A program made the position numbers and the translations under genes. Source: Clostridium chrysemydis (GTDB lineage: Bacteria > Bacillota > Clostridia > Clostridiales > Clostridiaceae). From it: 64,000 bases of DNA. Within the stretch, counting starts at the first letter, position 1. Each line of letters begins with the position of its first letter. This document shows, piece by piece, positions 19,208-29,630 of the stretch. The DNA is taken from NCBI RefSeq assembly GCF_015234215.1, contig NZ_JADEKP010000007.1:29013-93012 (forward strand), written 5' to 3'. The notes beneath the pieces were generated by a model that had not been told where the DNA came from, searched no databases, and worked only from the letters and a program-made list of their open reading frames with translations.

Positions 19208-20158
19208 ATGTCATTTTCAGCAAAGGTTAAGGGAGAGATATGTAGATACGCTGATATTAGTAGGGAAGAGGCTTTAGCTGAGATTTCCGCTATTATGAAA
19301 GTTAGTGGAACTATAGCGTTTAGCGGTAAAGGATTAGGCTTTAGGATAACTACAGAGAACCCAGCAAGTGCAAGATTAATTTTTACACTTTTAAAAGAAC
19401 ATTTTAATATTCACTCTAAGCTTATGGTTAAAAAGAGTAATTCGCTTAAGAAAAACAACATTTATATGGTTGTTATAGAAGAGGATATGGGTGTTCGTGG
19501 ACTTCTTGAAGAGACTGGAATCTTTAAAGAAGTTGATGGAGTTATGAGTTTAGATTACGGTATAGAGGATTCTATGGTTAGTGATGAGATGACTAAAAGA
19601 GCCTACGTTAGAGGTGCTTTTTTAGGTGGTGGAAGTATTAGTAACCCAGAAAAAACTTATCACTTAGAGTTTGTAACTCACAGTGAAGAATATGCTATAG
19701 ATTTAAGTAGACTTATAAATACATATGGTTTAAACTCTAAAGTTATTCAAAGAAAGAATAGCCATATTATTTACTTAAAAGAAGGAGAAAAAATAGTAGA
19801 TCTTTTAAGTATATTAGGAGCTCATACTTGTCTTTTAGAGCTAGAAAACATTAGAATTAAAAAAGAGATGAGAAATAATGTAAATAGACTTGTTAACTGT
19901 GAGACAGCAAACCTTTCAAAAACTGTAAATGCAGCAGTAAGACAAGTTGAAAGCATTAATTTAATAAAATCTAGCATAGGTCTTCAAAGACTTCCAAAGA
20001 ACCTTCAAGAAATAGCTAATTTAAGATTAGAATTCCCAGAGGAATCTTTAAAAGAACTTGGAGAAATGCTAAATCCACCTGTTGGAAAATCAGGTATAAA
20101 TCACAGATTAAGAAAAATTGAAAAGATTGCAGAAGAGATAAGGTCAGGTTCATACTAA
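19208..20158 (+). CDS. whiA: DNA-binding protein WhiA
   Basis: A 316-residue WhiA protein: an N-terminal LAGLIDADG-homing-endonuclease-like fold without nuclease activity and a C-terminal helix-turn-helix domain. Seen motifs are RAYVRGAFLGGGSISNPEKTYHLEF (about residues 136-160) and, near the C terminus, NLRLEFPEESLKELGEMLNP with GKSGINHRLRKI. In Streptomyces WhiA is a sporulation regulator; in Firmicutes it is nucleoid-associated and affects division and chromosome segregation. The ATG at 19208 follows GAAGGAG. The -10 TATAAT near 19136 suggests its own promoter, because the palindromic block separates it from yvcK. Confidence 0.96.
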   Translation: MSFSAKVKGEICRYADISREEALAEISAIMKVSGTIAFSGKGLGFRITTENPASARLIFTLLKEHFNIHSKLMVKKSNSLKKNNIYMVVIEEDMGVRGLLEETGIFKEVDGVMSLDYGIEDSMVSDEMTKRAYVRGAFLGGGSISNPEKTYHLEFVTHSEEYAIDLSRLINTYGLNSKVIQRKNSHIIYLKEGEKIVDLLSILGAHTCLLELENIRIKKEMRNNVNRLVNCETANLSKTVNAAVRQVESINLIKSSIGLQRLPKNLQEIANLRLEFPEESLKELGEMLNPPVGKSGINHRLRKIEKIAEEIRSGSY

Positions 20159-20197
20159 TGGCCTTATAACTTTATTAAAAAGAAAGGATGTGAATGG

Positions 20198-22277
20198 ATG
20201 GATAACAAAAAGTTTTGTCACTTACATCTTCATACAGAATATAGTTTGCTTGATGGTTCTGGAAAGATAAAAAAGATAGTTAAAAAAGCTAAGGAACTAG
20301 GGATGGATAGCATAGCTATAACTGACCACGGTGTTATGTACGGTTGTGTCGATTTTTATAGGGCCTGCAGGGATGAAGGTATAAAACCTATACTTGGCTC
20401 TGAAATATACGTAGCAAGTAAGTCTATGGATATTAAAAGGGTAGATAAAGAAAATAAGACTAACCACTTAGTTCTTTTAGTAAAAAATGAAATAGGTTAT
20501 CAAAATCTTATGAAGATAGCATCAGATGCATCTATAGAAGGGTTTTATTACAAACCTAGAGTAGACCACGATTATTTAAGAAAGCATAGTGAAGGGTTAA
20601 TAGCTTTAAGTGCTTGTCTTGGAGGAGAAGTTCAAGGGCATTTACTTAATGATAATTATGATGAAGCTAAGAGAGTGGCCTTAGAATATAAAGATATCTT
20701 TAAAGACGGGTTTTATTTAGAACTTCAAAATCACAATATGGAAGAACAAAGAAAGGTTAATGAACTTAACATTAAACTTTCAAAAGAGACTGGAATTCCA
20801 CTTGTTGCAACAAATGACGTTCACTATATAAATAGAGAAGATTCTAAATCTCACGATATTTTGATGTGTATTCAAACTGGAAAAACTGTAGAAGATCCAA
20901 ATAGAAGAAGATATCCTTCAGATCAGTTTTATTTAAAATCTCCAGAAGAGATGTATGATATGTTTTCTTACGTTGAAGAAGCTTTAGAAAACACTGTAAA
21001 GATTGCAGAGGAATGTAACTTTGATTACGAGTTCCACGTTTCAAAACTTCCTAAATTTCCACTTCCAGAAAACACAGATCCTTTTACTTATTTAAGGGAT
21101 GTATGTTTTAAGGGGCTTATCGAAAGATATGATGTTTTAGAAAAGTTTAGAAGTGAAGAATATGATTATGAAAAAGTAAATGCTTTTGCTGATGAAAATG
21201 AAGAAGCTAAGATTATAATAGATAGGCTTAATTACGAGCTTGGAGTTATAAATCAAATGGGATACGTTGATTACTTCCTTATAGTTTGGGACTTTATAAG
21301 ATATGCTGTTGTAAATGGTATACCAACAGGCCCAGGAAGGGGTTCAGCTGCAGGGTCTATAGTTGCATATACTTTAGATATAACAAAAATTGACCCGATT
21401 AAATATAGCTTACTTTTTGAGAGATTCTTAAATCCTGAAAGGGTAAGTATGCCAGATATCGATTCTGACTTCTGTTATGAAAGAAGGCAGGAAGTTATAG
21501 ATTATGTTGTTGAAAAGTATGGAGAAAAGAATGTTTCTCAAATTATTACTTTTGGAACTATGGCAGCAAGAGCTTGTATTAGAGACGTAGGAAGGGCTAT
21601 GAATTATACTTATGCTGAAGTTGATAGGATTGCAAAAATGATCCCAACTATGCTAGGCATAACTATAGAAAAGGCTTTAGATTTAAATCCAGAATTAAAA
21701 GCAGCCTATGACTCAGAAGAAAGAGTTAAAAGCTTAATTGATATAAGTAAGGATTTAGAAGGTCTTCCAAGGCATTCATCAACTCACGCAGCTGGTGTAG
21801 TAATAGCCTCAAAGCCTTTAGTTGAGTATGTGCCACTTCAGAAAAATGATGAGATGATAGTAACTCAATTTGGAATGACTACTTTAGAAGAATTAGGTCT
21901 TTTAAAGATGGACTTCTTAGGACTTAGAACATTAACTGTTATGGCAGATGCAGTTAAGATGATTAAGTATAACAAAGGAATTGATATTGATTTAGATAAA
22001 ATCGATATGGATGACAAAGAAGTTTATAAGATGATAGGATCAGGGAAAACAGCAGGGGTATTCCAATTAGAATCAGCTGGTATGGTTTCTTTCATGAAGG
22101 AATTAAAACCAGATAACTTAGAGGATATAATCGCCGGGATATCACTTTATAGACCGGGACCTATGGCTGAGATTCCAAGATATATAGAAAGAAAAAGAAA
22201 CCCAGATAAGGTTGAATATTTAACACCTGAACTGGAGGATATCCTAAATGTTACTTATGGAGTAATGGTTTATCAAG
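20198..22277 (+). CDS. dnaE: DNA polymerase III alpha subunit DnaE, exon 1
   Basis: DnaE is a replicative C-family polymerase; in Firmicutes it extends primers on the lagging strand together with PolC. Exon 1 encodes residues 1-693 plus the first base of codon 694. It has the PHP domain (HLHLHTEYSLLDGSGKI, ITDHGVMYG), the palm with catalytic aspartates in MPDIDSDFCYE (about residues 417-427), the third acid in LKMDFLGLRTL (about 570) and GRGSAAGS. The uninterrupted reading frame would run into the intron and stop after a spurious GATCFQI tail. Joining base 22277 to 22894 restores the conserved MVYQEQVMEIVRKLAGYS. The ATG at 20198 follows GAAAGGATGTG. Confidence 0.95.
22263..22277 (+). other. 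Intron-binding sites IBS2 and IBS1 in dnaE exon 1
   Basis: IBS2 TAATGGTT (22263-22270) is exactly complementary to EBS2 AACCATTA (22508-22515). IBS1 ATCAAG (22272-22277) pairs with EBS1 CTTGGT (22557-22562) over six positions, one of them G-U. This supports precise recognition of the 5' splice site. Confidence 0.8.
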
Positions 22278-22893
22278 GTGCGACTTGTTTCCAAATATAA
22301 AAAATTCAGAGATGAATTACAAAATTGGAGGGTGATAACCTAACTGTTTATTTGAAAGCGTAAGCTTCACTAAAACTCCGTTATGCATTTTAAAATGTAT
22401 AAAGCACGGTAAAGTCCATGAAAAGCAGACCTGAGAAGTGGTTAGCGAATTAATGGGGTGGCTAAAAAACTTCTATGATTACGAACAGGAATTGCTTTAA
22501 GCTTCGTAACCATTACGGTGAGGAATTCAACTCATATCCTAACAGTGAGATTATATCTTGGTTATAATTTCATATCTAAAAAATAGATGCAATAGTTTAT
22601 TGTTGTTAGCGGAGTGTAGGCAAAATCTAAGGAAGTATGTAAAGCTAAAATAAACGGAACAAGTGAACTACATGAGGTTTAAAATTAAACCTAGACAGTA
22701 GGAAATGACTGTTTAACATGTAGGGCAGCAGCCCGTAGTAGTTATGAAGTAAGGTAATTCTTATGGAGCGAAGGGGCATAGTCAATTTATTTTGATGGAA
22801 CGCCGTATGAGGTGAAAGTCTCACGTACGGTGTGAAGCGGGGGAAAAGCGAAACTTAACAGTAATGATGAAGAGGTAGCTTACCTATCGCTAT
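22278..22893 (+). mobile_element. ORF-less group II intron inserted in dnaE (616 nt)
   Basis: The 5' end GTGCGAC fits the group II consensus GUGYG and the 3' end is AT (consensus AY). Domain V is canonical: the helix from CGCCGTA (22801) to TACGGTG carries a GAAA tetraloop and the two-base CG bulge, with a CGC rather than AGC triad. Domain VI is a short hairpin (about 22866-22888) with a candidate branch-point A at 22886, eight bases from the end. EBS1 and EBS2 match the exon. Domain IV holds no reverse transcriptase or maturase; the element is shorter than the 2-2.5 kb of ORF-bearing introns. Because dnaE is essential, the intron must splice, probably with a maturase from elsewhere in the genome. 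Confidence 0.93.
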
Positions 22894-24389
22894 AACAGGT
22901 AATGGAAATTGTTAGAAAACTTGCAGGATATTCAATGGGACGTAGTGACCTTGTAAGAAGAGCTATGTCTAAGAAAAAACATAAAGTAATGGAAGAAGAG
23001 CGAAAGAACTTTATATACGGTATCGTTGATAAAGATGGAGATGTAGAAGTTCCGGGTTGTGTAAGAAATGGAATTTCAGAAGACGCAGCAAATAAGATAT
23101 ACGATATGATGATGGACTTCGCAAGTTACGCCTTTAATAAGAGTCATGCAGCGGCGTATGGTGTAGTTGGTTACCAAACTGCGTACCTTATGAGGTATTA
23201 CCCTGTAGAGATGATAGCAGCCATGCTTAACTCTGTAATAGGTACATCAGAAAAGGTAGCACACTACATTAAATTTGCAGAAAGTCAGGGGATACAGGTT
23301 GTACCCCCAAACGTTAATAAAAGTTATGCTAGATTTACAGTTGAAGGAGATAAGATTATATTCGGGCTTGCAGCTATAAGAAACGTTGGAGCTAATGCTG
23401 TTCTAGGGATAACAAATGCTAGAGATAAAAAAGGTGAATTTACATCTATAATGGATTTTATAAACAAGATAGATTTATCAGCTATAAATAAAAGAGCTGT
23501 TGAAAGTTTAATAAAAGCGGGAGCTTTAGATTGTTTTAAAGTTTATAGATCTAAACTGCTTGCGGTTTTTGAAAAACTTATGGATGGAGTAGCAAACGAG
23601 AAAAAGAGAAATATAGATGGGCAAATTAGTCTTTTCGCATTAGAAGAGGATAAGACAGATTTACCAGAAGTAGACTATCCAAACATTAAAGAATTTAATA
23701 AGAGAAACCTTCTAGCTATGGAAAAAGAAATGACTGGAATGTATCTTTCAGGGCATCCTTTAGATGATTATGTTAAAAGCCTTAAAATGCAGACTACAAC
23801 AGAGATTAATTCTATATTAGAAGCTCACAAAATTTTAGAGGAAACTTCTGAAAATGGACTTGAAGATGAGGTCTTAGATGATATAGAAATTCATGATAAC
23901 CAAACTGTAATCTTAGGTGGTATTTTAACAGAAGTAAATCAAAAAGTAACAAGAAATAATACTATTATGGCATTTGCAAAACTTGAAGATTTAAGCGGGG
24001 AAATAGAAGTTGTAATATTCCCTAAAACGTTAGATAGGGTTCGTGATTCAGTAGTACAAGACGCCCTAGTTACAATAAAGGGTAGAATAAGCTTAAAAGA
24101 AGACGAAGAACCTAAACTTTTATGTGAAAAAGTTGAAGGATTAGAAAAAGTAAATTCAGAAAAAGTATATATAAGAGTTAAAGATACTGTAGAGATGAGT
24201 ATAGCTAACAAGGATTTAAAATATAATTATGGTGAGTATAAAGGTGATACAGCTATATATTTATTTAATGAAAAAGATAGAAAAAGCTATAGATTATCTA
24301 GAGATACTTGGATAAATACAGAAAGTAATATTATCTCTGCACTTAAAGAGAAATATGGAGAAGGAAATGTAAAAATAGTAGAAAAATAA
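22894..24389 (+). CDS. dnaE: DNA polymerase III alpha subunit DnaE, exon 2
   Basis: Exon 2 supplies the last two bases of codon 694 (Glu) and residues 695-1191; the spliced protein is 1191 residues, normal for clostridial DnaE. It continues the polymerase fingers (QVMEIVRKLAGYSMGRSDLVRRAMSKKK, SYAFNKSHAAAYGVVGYQTAYL), then helix-hairpin-helix and beta-binding regions, and an OB-fold (VILGGILTEVNQK, AFAKLEDLSGEIEVVIFP, about residues 1025-1075). If the intron is not removed, this part lacks a ribosome binding site: the in-frame ATG at 22902 is an internal Met. No other damage is seen in either exon, which supports an active, spliced gene. Confidence 0.95.
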
Positions 24390-24400
24390 GTGAATTTAAA

Positions 24401-24442
24401 AAAACTGTAATTATTTACAATAGTAAAATTACAGTTTTTTTG
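24401..24442 (+). terminator. Rho-independent terminator after dnaE
   Basis: AAAAACTGTAATT (24401-24413) pairs perfectly with AATTACAGTTTTT (24428-24440) and ends in Ts. Confidence 0.85.
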
Positions 24443-24855
24443 ATTAAATTAATATTAATTATAGTAATTTAGACAAGATTTGACTTGATATTTATATCGA
24501 TACAGTAGATAATTATAATATGATTAAAATCTAATTTTATGCGAATTTTATAAAAAAAAGTCGCATTTTTTAAGAATGTAAAAATTAAATTGCAAATAAA
24601 TAAGTTTATTTATTAATAAATTATTAAAAATACCTATGTTTATTAAACAAATAATAAATGAAAAATTTTACATAAATTAATTCTATAAAAAGACTGCAAT
24701 AATATATAATTTTAGTTTTGATAGGGTATAATAAATTTGTATCAAATTTCTGAAAACTTACTTAACTTAAATTAAATATGTTATAAATATAGATTGATAA
24801 ATTAAAGTAATTTATGTACAATAATATTCGGTCATATAAACATGGGAAGTTTTGA
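24443..24855. other. AT-rich gap between dnaE and pfkA, no gene seen
   Basis: About 410 bases without an ORF or RNA gene that I can support. A TATAAT near 24727 is promoter-like, but I see no convincing -35 at standard spacing. The length suggests a long upstream regulatory region or 5' UTR for the glycolytic operon. Confidence 0.5.
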
Positions 24856-24886
24856 AACCAGTGGGACTTTACAAGCCCCTATGGTT
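24856..24886 (+). promoter_or_regulatory. Leader stem-loop just upstream of the pfkA ribosome binding site
   Basis: AACCA (24856-24860) pairs with TGGTT (24882-24886), and inside it GGG-A-CTT pairs with AAG-C-CCC around a three-base loop. The ribosome binding site AAGGAGGAG starts five bases later. There is no T-tract. It could stabilise the pfkA-pyk mRNA or be a binding site; function is inferred. Confidence 0.5.
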
Positions 24887-24903
24887 AATAAGGAGGAGTA
24901 AAG

Positions 24904-25863
24904 ATGAAAAAAATAGCTGTTTTAACAAGTGGCGGAGACGCACCTGGAATGAACGCTGCCATCAGAGCGGTTGTAAGATCAGCTTTAGCAGCAGGTATTG
25001 AAGTTATGGGAGTTCAAAGAGGATATAGCGGACTTATAAATGGTGAGTTATTCCCAATGAATAGAACTTCAGTTTCAGATATAATCCAAAGAGGTGGAAC
25101 TATCTTAAGAACTGCAAGATGCCCTGAATTCAAACAAGAAGAAGTAAGAAAAAAAGCTGTTAAAATATTAAAAGCTTACGGTGTTGACGCACTAGTTGTT
25201 ATCGGTGGAGATGGATCATTCATGGGAGCAAAACTTCTATCAAAATTAGGAGTAAAAACTGTAGGTCTTCCAGGAACAATCGACAACGATTTAGCTTACA
25301 CAGACTATACTATAGGATTTGATACTGCACAAAACACAGTTTTAGATGCAATAAATAAAATTAGAGATACTTCAACTTCACATGAGAGAGTATCAGTTGT
25401 AGAAGTAATGGGAAGAAATTGCGGAGATATCGCTCTTTACACAGGATTAGCTGGTGGAGCAGAAGCAATCATTACTCCAGAAAAGGGATTCGACAAAGAC
25501 GAATTAGCTAGAACAATCTTAGAAGGAAAGCAAAATGGAAAAATGCACAACCTAGTTATGCTTGCAGAAGGTATAGGTGGAGCATTCGAACTTGCTAAAG
25601 AATTAGAAGATGTTACAGGAATAGAAACAAGAGCTACTATTTTAGGACACATTCAAAGAGGAGGAAGCCCAAGTGCTTTCGACAGAGTGTTAGCTTCTAG
25701 AATGGGTGGAAAAGCTGTTGAAGTATTATTAGAAGGTAAGACTTCAAGAGTTATTGGATCAGTTAACAATCAAATTGTTGATTTAGATATAGATGAAGCT
25801 TTAGCTCAAGAAAGAACTATCGATGAAGATATGTATAAATTAGCTGAAGTATTATCAAAATAA
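24904..25863 (+). CDS. pfkA: 6-phosphofructokinase
   Basis: PfkA is the ATP-dependent cytoplasmic kinase that converts fructose 6-phosphate to fructose 1,6-bisphosphate, the committed step of glycolysis. At 319 residues it is the usual bacterial length. Motifs are [15 protein letters not shown] (8-22), the ATP loop [10 protein letters not shown] (101-110), catalytic [20 protein letters not shown] (124-143), [12 protein letters not shown] and [14 protein letters not shown]. The ATG at 24904 follows AAGGAGGAG. pyk follows after 50 bases, the common pfkA-pyk pairing that co-regulates the upper and lower control points of glycolysis. Codon choice (more C-ending codons in pfkA-pyk than elsewhere) suggests high expression. 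Confidence 0.98.
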   Translation: MKKIAVLTSGGDAPGMNAAIRAVVRSALAAGIEVMGVQRGYSGLINGELFPMNRTSVSDIIQRGGTILRTARCPEFKQEEVRKKAVKILKAYGVDALVVIGGDGSFMGAKLLSKLGVKTVGLPGTIDNDLAYTDYTIGFDTAQNTVLDAINKIRDTSTSHERVSVVEVMGRNCGDIALYTGLAGGAEAIITPEKGFDKDELARTILEGKQNGKMHNLVMLAEGIGGAFELAKELEDVTGIETRATILGHIQRGGSPSAFDRVLASRMGGKAVEVLLEGKTSRVIGSVNNQIVDLDIDEALAQERTIDEDMYKLAEVLSK

Positions 25864-25913
25864 TAATTTAAACAAGATTTGAATTATTAAAACAAAGAGG
25901 GAGTGTTATTACA

Positions 25914-27332
25914 ATGAGAAAGACTAAAATGGTTTGTACTATAGGACCAGCAAGTGAAAACGACGATATTTTAAGACAAATAATTGAAGCAGGAATGAAC
26001 GCTTCAAGACATAACTTCTCACACGGAGACCATGCAGAGCACGGTGGAAGAATCGAGAAAGTTAAAAGATTAGCAAAAGAATTAAACAAAGAAGTTGCTA
26101 TCGTTTTAGATACAAAAGGACCAGAAATAAGAACTGGTAAATTCGAACCAAGCAAGGTTGAATTACAAAAAGGTACTGAGTTCACTATCTACGTTCAAGA
26201 AGAAGTTGTAGGAGACACTACTAAATGTTCAGTAACTTACGACGGATTAGCTAACGACGTTGTTCCAGGAAACACAATCTTAATAGATGACGGTTTAGTT
26301 GGATTAGAAGTTAGAAAAGTTGAAGGAAACAAAGTTATCTGTGAAGTTATGAACACAGGTTTAGTTGGAACTCACAAAGGAGTTAACGTTCCTGGAGTAA
26401 GCATCCAATTACCAGCATTAACTGAAAAAGATGCTTCAGACTTAAAATTCGGTTGTGAAATCGGAGTTACTATGATCGCTGCTTCATTCATCAGAAAAGT
26501 TGATGACGTAAGAGCTATCAGAAAATTATTAAACGAAAACGGTGGAGAGCACATCTTAATCTGCTCAAAAATCGAAAACCAAGAAGGTGTTGATAACATC
26601 GACTCAATCTTAGCTGAATCAGATGCAATCATGGTTGCTAGAGGAGACCTAGGAGTTGAGATTCCAATAGAAAACGTACCTGCAGTACAAAAAATGATCA
26701 TCGAAAAATGTAACGCTGTTGGTAAGCCAGTAATAACTGCTACTCAAATGTTAGATTCAATGATCAGAAACCCAAGACCAACTAGAGCAGAGGTTTCAGA
26801 CGTAGCTAACGCTATATTAGATGGAACAGACGCTATAATGTTATCAGGGGAAAGTGCTAACGGAAGCTACCCATTAGAAGCTGTTAGAACTATGGCTAGA
26901 ATAGCAACAGAAGCTGAAAAGCAATTATCACACGAAGTAGCAGTATCAAAAGCTACTAAACACATCCCTGCTGTTGCTGGAGTAATAAGCAGAGCTACAG
27001 TTAACGCTGCTAATGAATTAGAAGCTGCTGCAATAATCACTTCAACTCAAAGCGGAGCTACTGCTAAGAGAATTTCTCAATGCAGACCACACTGCCCAAT
27101 TTTAGCTATAACACCAGACGAGAAAGTTGCTAAAACTTTAGCATTCTCATGGGGAGTATACCCAATGGTAGCTGATAAATTCGTTTCAACAGATGAAATG
27201 ATGGATAAATCAGTTGAAATAGCTGAAGCTAGAAACTTCGTTAAGAAAGGTGACACAGTTGTAATAGCTGCTGGAGTACCTGTAGAAAAAGTTGGAACAA
27301 CTAACTTAATGAAAGTTACAGAAGTAGAATAA
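25914..27332 (+). CDS. pyk: Pyruvate kinase
   Basis: Pyruvate kinase transfers phosphate from phosphoenolpyruvate to ADP, giving pyruvate and ATP at the end of glycolysis. At 472 residues it has the standard A, B and C domains but lacks the extra C-terminal PEP-utiliser-like domain of Bacillus-type (about 585 residue) enzymes. Motifs are TKMVCTIGPAS, ASRHNFSHG, VLDTKGPEIRTGKF, ICSKIENQEGVDNID, MVARGDLGVEIP, TATQMLDSM and LSGESANGSYP. The ATG at 25914 follows AGAGGGAG. It is probably co-transcribed with pfkA and ends at a strong terminator. Confidence 0.98.
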   Translation: MRKTKMVCTIGPASENDDILRQIIEAGMNASRHNFSHGDHAEHGGRIEKVKRLAKELNKEVAIVLDTKGPEIRTGKFEPSKVELQKGTEFTIYVQEEVVGDTTKCSVTYDGLANDVVPGNTILIDDGLVGLEVRKVEGNKVICEVMNTGLVGTHKGVNVPGVSIQLPALTEKDASDLKFGCEIGVTMIAASFIRKVDDVRAIRKLLNENGGEHILICSKIENQEGVDNIDSILAESDAIMVARGDLGVEIPIENVPAVQKMIIEKCNAVGKPVITATQMLDSMIRNPRPTRAEVSDVANAILDGTDAIMLSGESANGSYPLEAVRTMARIATEAEKQLSHEVAVSKATKHIPAVAGVISRATVNAANELEAAAIITSTQSGATAKRISQCRPHCPILAITPDEKVAKTLAFSWGVYPMVADKFVSTDEMMDKSVEIAEARNFVKKGDTVVIAAGVPVEKVGTTNLMKVTEVE

Positions 27333-27352
27333 TCAAAACTTTGATTATATAT

Positions 27353-27388
27353 AAAGATGGATTCTTAGGAATCCATCTTTTTTTTTAT
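27353..27388 (+). terminator. Rho-independent terminator after pyk
   Basis: AAAGATGGATTC (27353-27364) pairs perfectly with GAATCCATCTTT (27369-27380), followed by a long T-run. Confidence 0.92.
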
Positions 27389-27511
27389 TTAATTTTAAAA
27401 CGATATTCTTTTAATTTACATAATTATAAAAATATGTAATTATAAATAGAGGGGGAAATCTATTTAAATCAAATGATTAGAATACAGTTAAAAATTAAAT
27501 AGGGGGTAGCT

Positions 27512-29629
27512 TTGAAAAAGTTAATTAAATTATTAGTCATAATTATTTCAGTATTATCTTTTTTCATATACTTAAAAGAATTTGAAAGTGATGAGATTTT
27601 TAATATTAAAAATATAGAGAACAATTTAGAAAATAGTTATGATATTATGATTCCAGCAAATTTAGCTGAGCTAGATAGGGAAAAGCAATACGAAGCATTT
27701 GAAAAAATATCTAAAAAAACTAACTCATCAATATTTTTCACAAGGGTAGATAGGGATGATGATAAAGAAAAAATTATAAAGTATACATATTTAAATGATG
27801 ATAGATATATGGAGAAGATAGATTTAGATAGTGGAGTGAAGCTTAATAAAGACTCTATGAATAAGGATCAAATTTTATCTACTGAAAATTCTAAGTATGA
27901 GAATCAACTTGGAATTATTAAAGTACTTTCTGATGATTATATATTACAGATAAAACCTTTAAAAATGATGATTAAAGATGGAATGAGCTTTACGGGGTTT
28001 GTAACTATTAGTTTTGAAAATAATAAAGATATAGATAAAAAGATAAAGGATATATGCAATATATTTGACGTGGAAGATTTAAGTTATAGTAAAAGTGAAA
28101 CAATAGGTAAAAAGGATTCAATAAGCTTTTTTTATCTAGGAGTTTTATATTTTTTAATTATAATAATTTTAATTTATAACATAATAAATTCATATAGGGA
28201 ATTTGTAATTAAAAAATTATTAGGATATTCTGATTTAGATATTTGGAAAGAAGAATTAAAGAGTATAGTATTAGTTCAAGTTATATCAAATATAGCAACT
28301 ATTATAGTTTTAAGTAAGATATTTATAAATAGGTTTAATGGTAGTTATATTATATTTTTAAAGAATATGATTTTTATATATTTAATAATGCTAATAATTA
28401 CTATAATCTTTGTTTCAATACCTTATTTATATTTGAAAAAAATAAAGATTAATTTAGTTATTAAAAATATGAGAAACACTAAGGAAATCCTATATTTTAA
28501 TACAGTGATTAAAATAGTTTTAATTTTAGGGTTTACTTTTATAATAAGTAACCAATTAGAGAAACTTAATGAAGTTAAAAAAATCTATAATGGTAAATAT
28601 AACAGCTGGGAAGAAGCTAAGGACTATGTGACATTTAACTTAGATTCATTAGATCCTACTGTTTTTGATTCGGAAGAATTTAAAGAAGGACAAGATAAAT
28701 TATATAAAAAGCTAAATAAAGAGGGAGCAATTTATGCAGAGTTTTCTATTTTTAATGATTTAAACTCTAGTTTAAATAAAGATAGTAAATACTATTCTAA
28801 GGTTTGCTATATAAACCCTAATTATTTAAATAAACATAAAATTTATGATGAATTTAATAATGAGATTGTAGTTTCAGAAAGAAATAAAAATTGGGTGATT
28901 TTAATACCTACCCAGTATAAAAAAGATATAAAGGAAATTAAAGAATACTTTAATAACTGGAAGTCCACTTACAGAGATAACAATAAAATAGAAATAATTT
29001 GGACTAAACCTAGCCAAGAATACTTTTCGTATAATATGAATGTAAGTACAGAAGGAAATAAAGTTTTAGACCCTGTTATGTTTGTTGGAACAGAGGATGG
29101 TTTATTTAAAGGGTGGAATCATTATATTTTTAATGCAGACGGGAACCCCTTAAAAGCAAAGGTAGATAAAGATAAACCGTTGCATAAGCAATTCAAGGAT
29201 ATTATTAAATCTTCAGGGATAGATTCATCTAGTTTAAGAGTAAATTATGCAAATGAAGAAGTGCAGTTTAAAATAAATGAATATAAAAATTACTTTAAGA
29301 ACTTAGTTTTAGGGTTAATAAGTGGAGTTACAATTATTTTTGTAATAATAATTCAAAGCATAAATAATTACTTCAATCAAAATAAAAAGCTGATTTTTGT
29401 TAGAAGTTTTCACGGATACAGCAATTTAGAAAAATTTAAAGAGTATTTTTATTTTATCTTAAAAACTTACGGCTTTATAGCTTTATTTATGTTAATAATT
29501 AGGGTTAATTTAAAAGTAGGGTTAACTATTTTAATTACTGGGATTACTTTAGAAATACTAATTGCATTAGTTTTATTGATAATAATAAATAAAAGACATC
29601 TTTTAAAGGTATTAAAGGGAGATTGGTAA
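27512..29629 (+). CDS. Bacteriocin-associated ABC transporter membrane protein
   Basis: A 705-residue integral membrane protein starting at TTG (27512) after AGGGGGTAG. It has an N-terminal helix (about 5-22), a long extracytoplasmic region, a helix group at about 205-355, a second extracytoplasmic region and a final three-helix group (about 595-700). Length, topology and the SYREFVIKKLLGYS motif resemble the bacteriocin-associated (DUF1430) permeases paired with lactococcin 972-group ATPases. These MacB/FtsX-like systems export or give immunity to class II-type bacteriocins. The ATPase partner follows one base after the stop. No bacteriocin precursor gene is visible on either side. Confidence 0.72.
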   Translation: MKKLIKLLVIIISVLSFFIYLKEFESDEIFNIKNIENNLENSYDIMIPANLAELDREKQYEAFEKISKKTNSSIFFTRVDRDDDKEKIIKYTYLNDDRYMEKIDLDSGVKLNKDSMNKDQILSTENSKYENQLGIIKVLSDDYILQIKPLKMMIKDGMSFTGFVTISFENNKDIDKKIKDICNIFDVEDLSYSKSETIGKKDSISFFYLGVLYFLIIIILIYNIINSYREFVIKKLLGYSDLDIWKEELKSIVLVQVISNIATIIVLSKIFINRFNGSYIIFLKNMIFIYLIMLIITIIFVSIPYLYLKKIKINLVIKNMRNTKEILYFNTVIKIVLILGFTFIISNQLEKLNEVKKIYNGKYNSWEEAKDYVTFNLDSLDPTVFDSEEFKEGQDKLYKKLNKEGAIYAEFSIFNDLNSSLNKDSKYYSKVCYINPNYLNKHKIYDEFNNEIVVSERNKNWVILIPTQYKKDIKEIKEYFNNWKSTYRDNNKIEIIWTKPSQEYFSYNMNVSTEGNKVLDPVMFVGTEDGLFKGWNHYIFNADGNPLKAKVDKDKPLHKQFKDIIKSSGIDSSSLRVNYANEEVQFKINEYKNYFKNLVLGLISGVTIIFVIIIQSINNYFNQNKKLIFVRSFHGYSNLEKFKEYFYFILKTYGFIALFMLIIRVNLKVGLTILITGITLEILIALVLLIIINKRHLLKVLKGDW

Positions 29630-29630
29630 G

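Noticed and set aside
22271-22300. Frameshift or nonsense mutation in dnaE (the frame ends in GATCFQI)
   Set aside because: The interruption has exact group II intron ends and restores the frame when removed, so dnaE is not a pseudogene.
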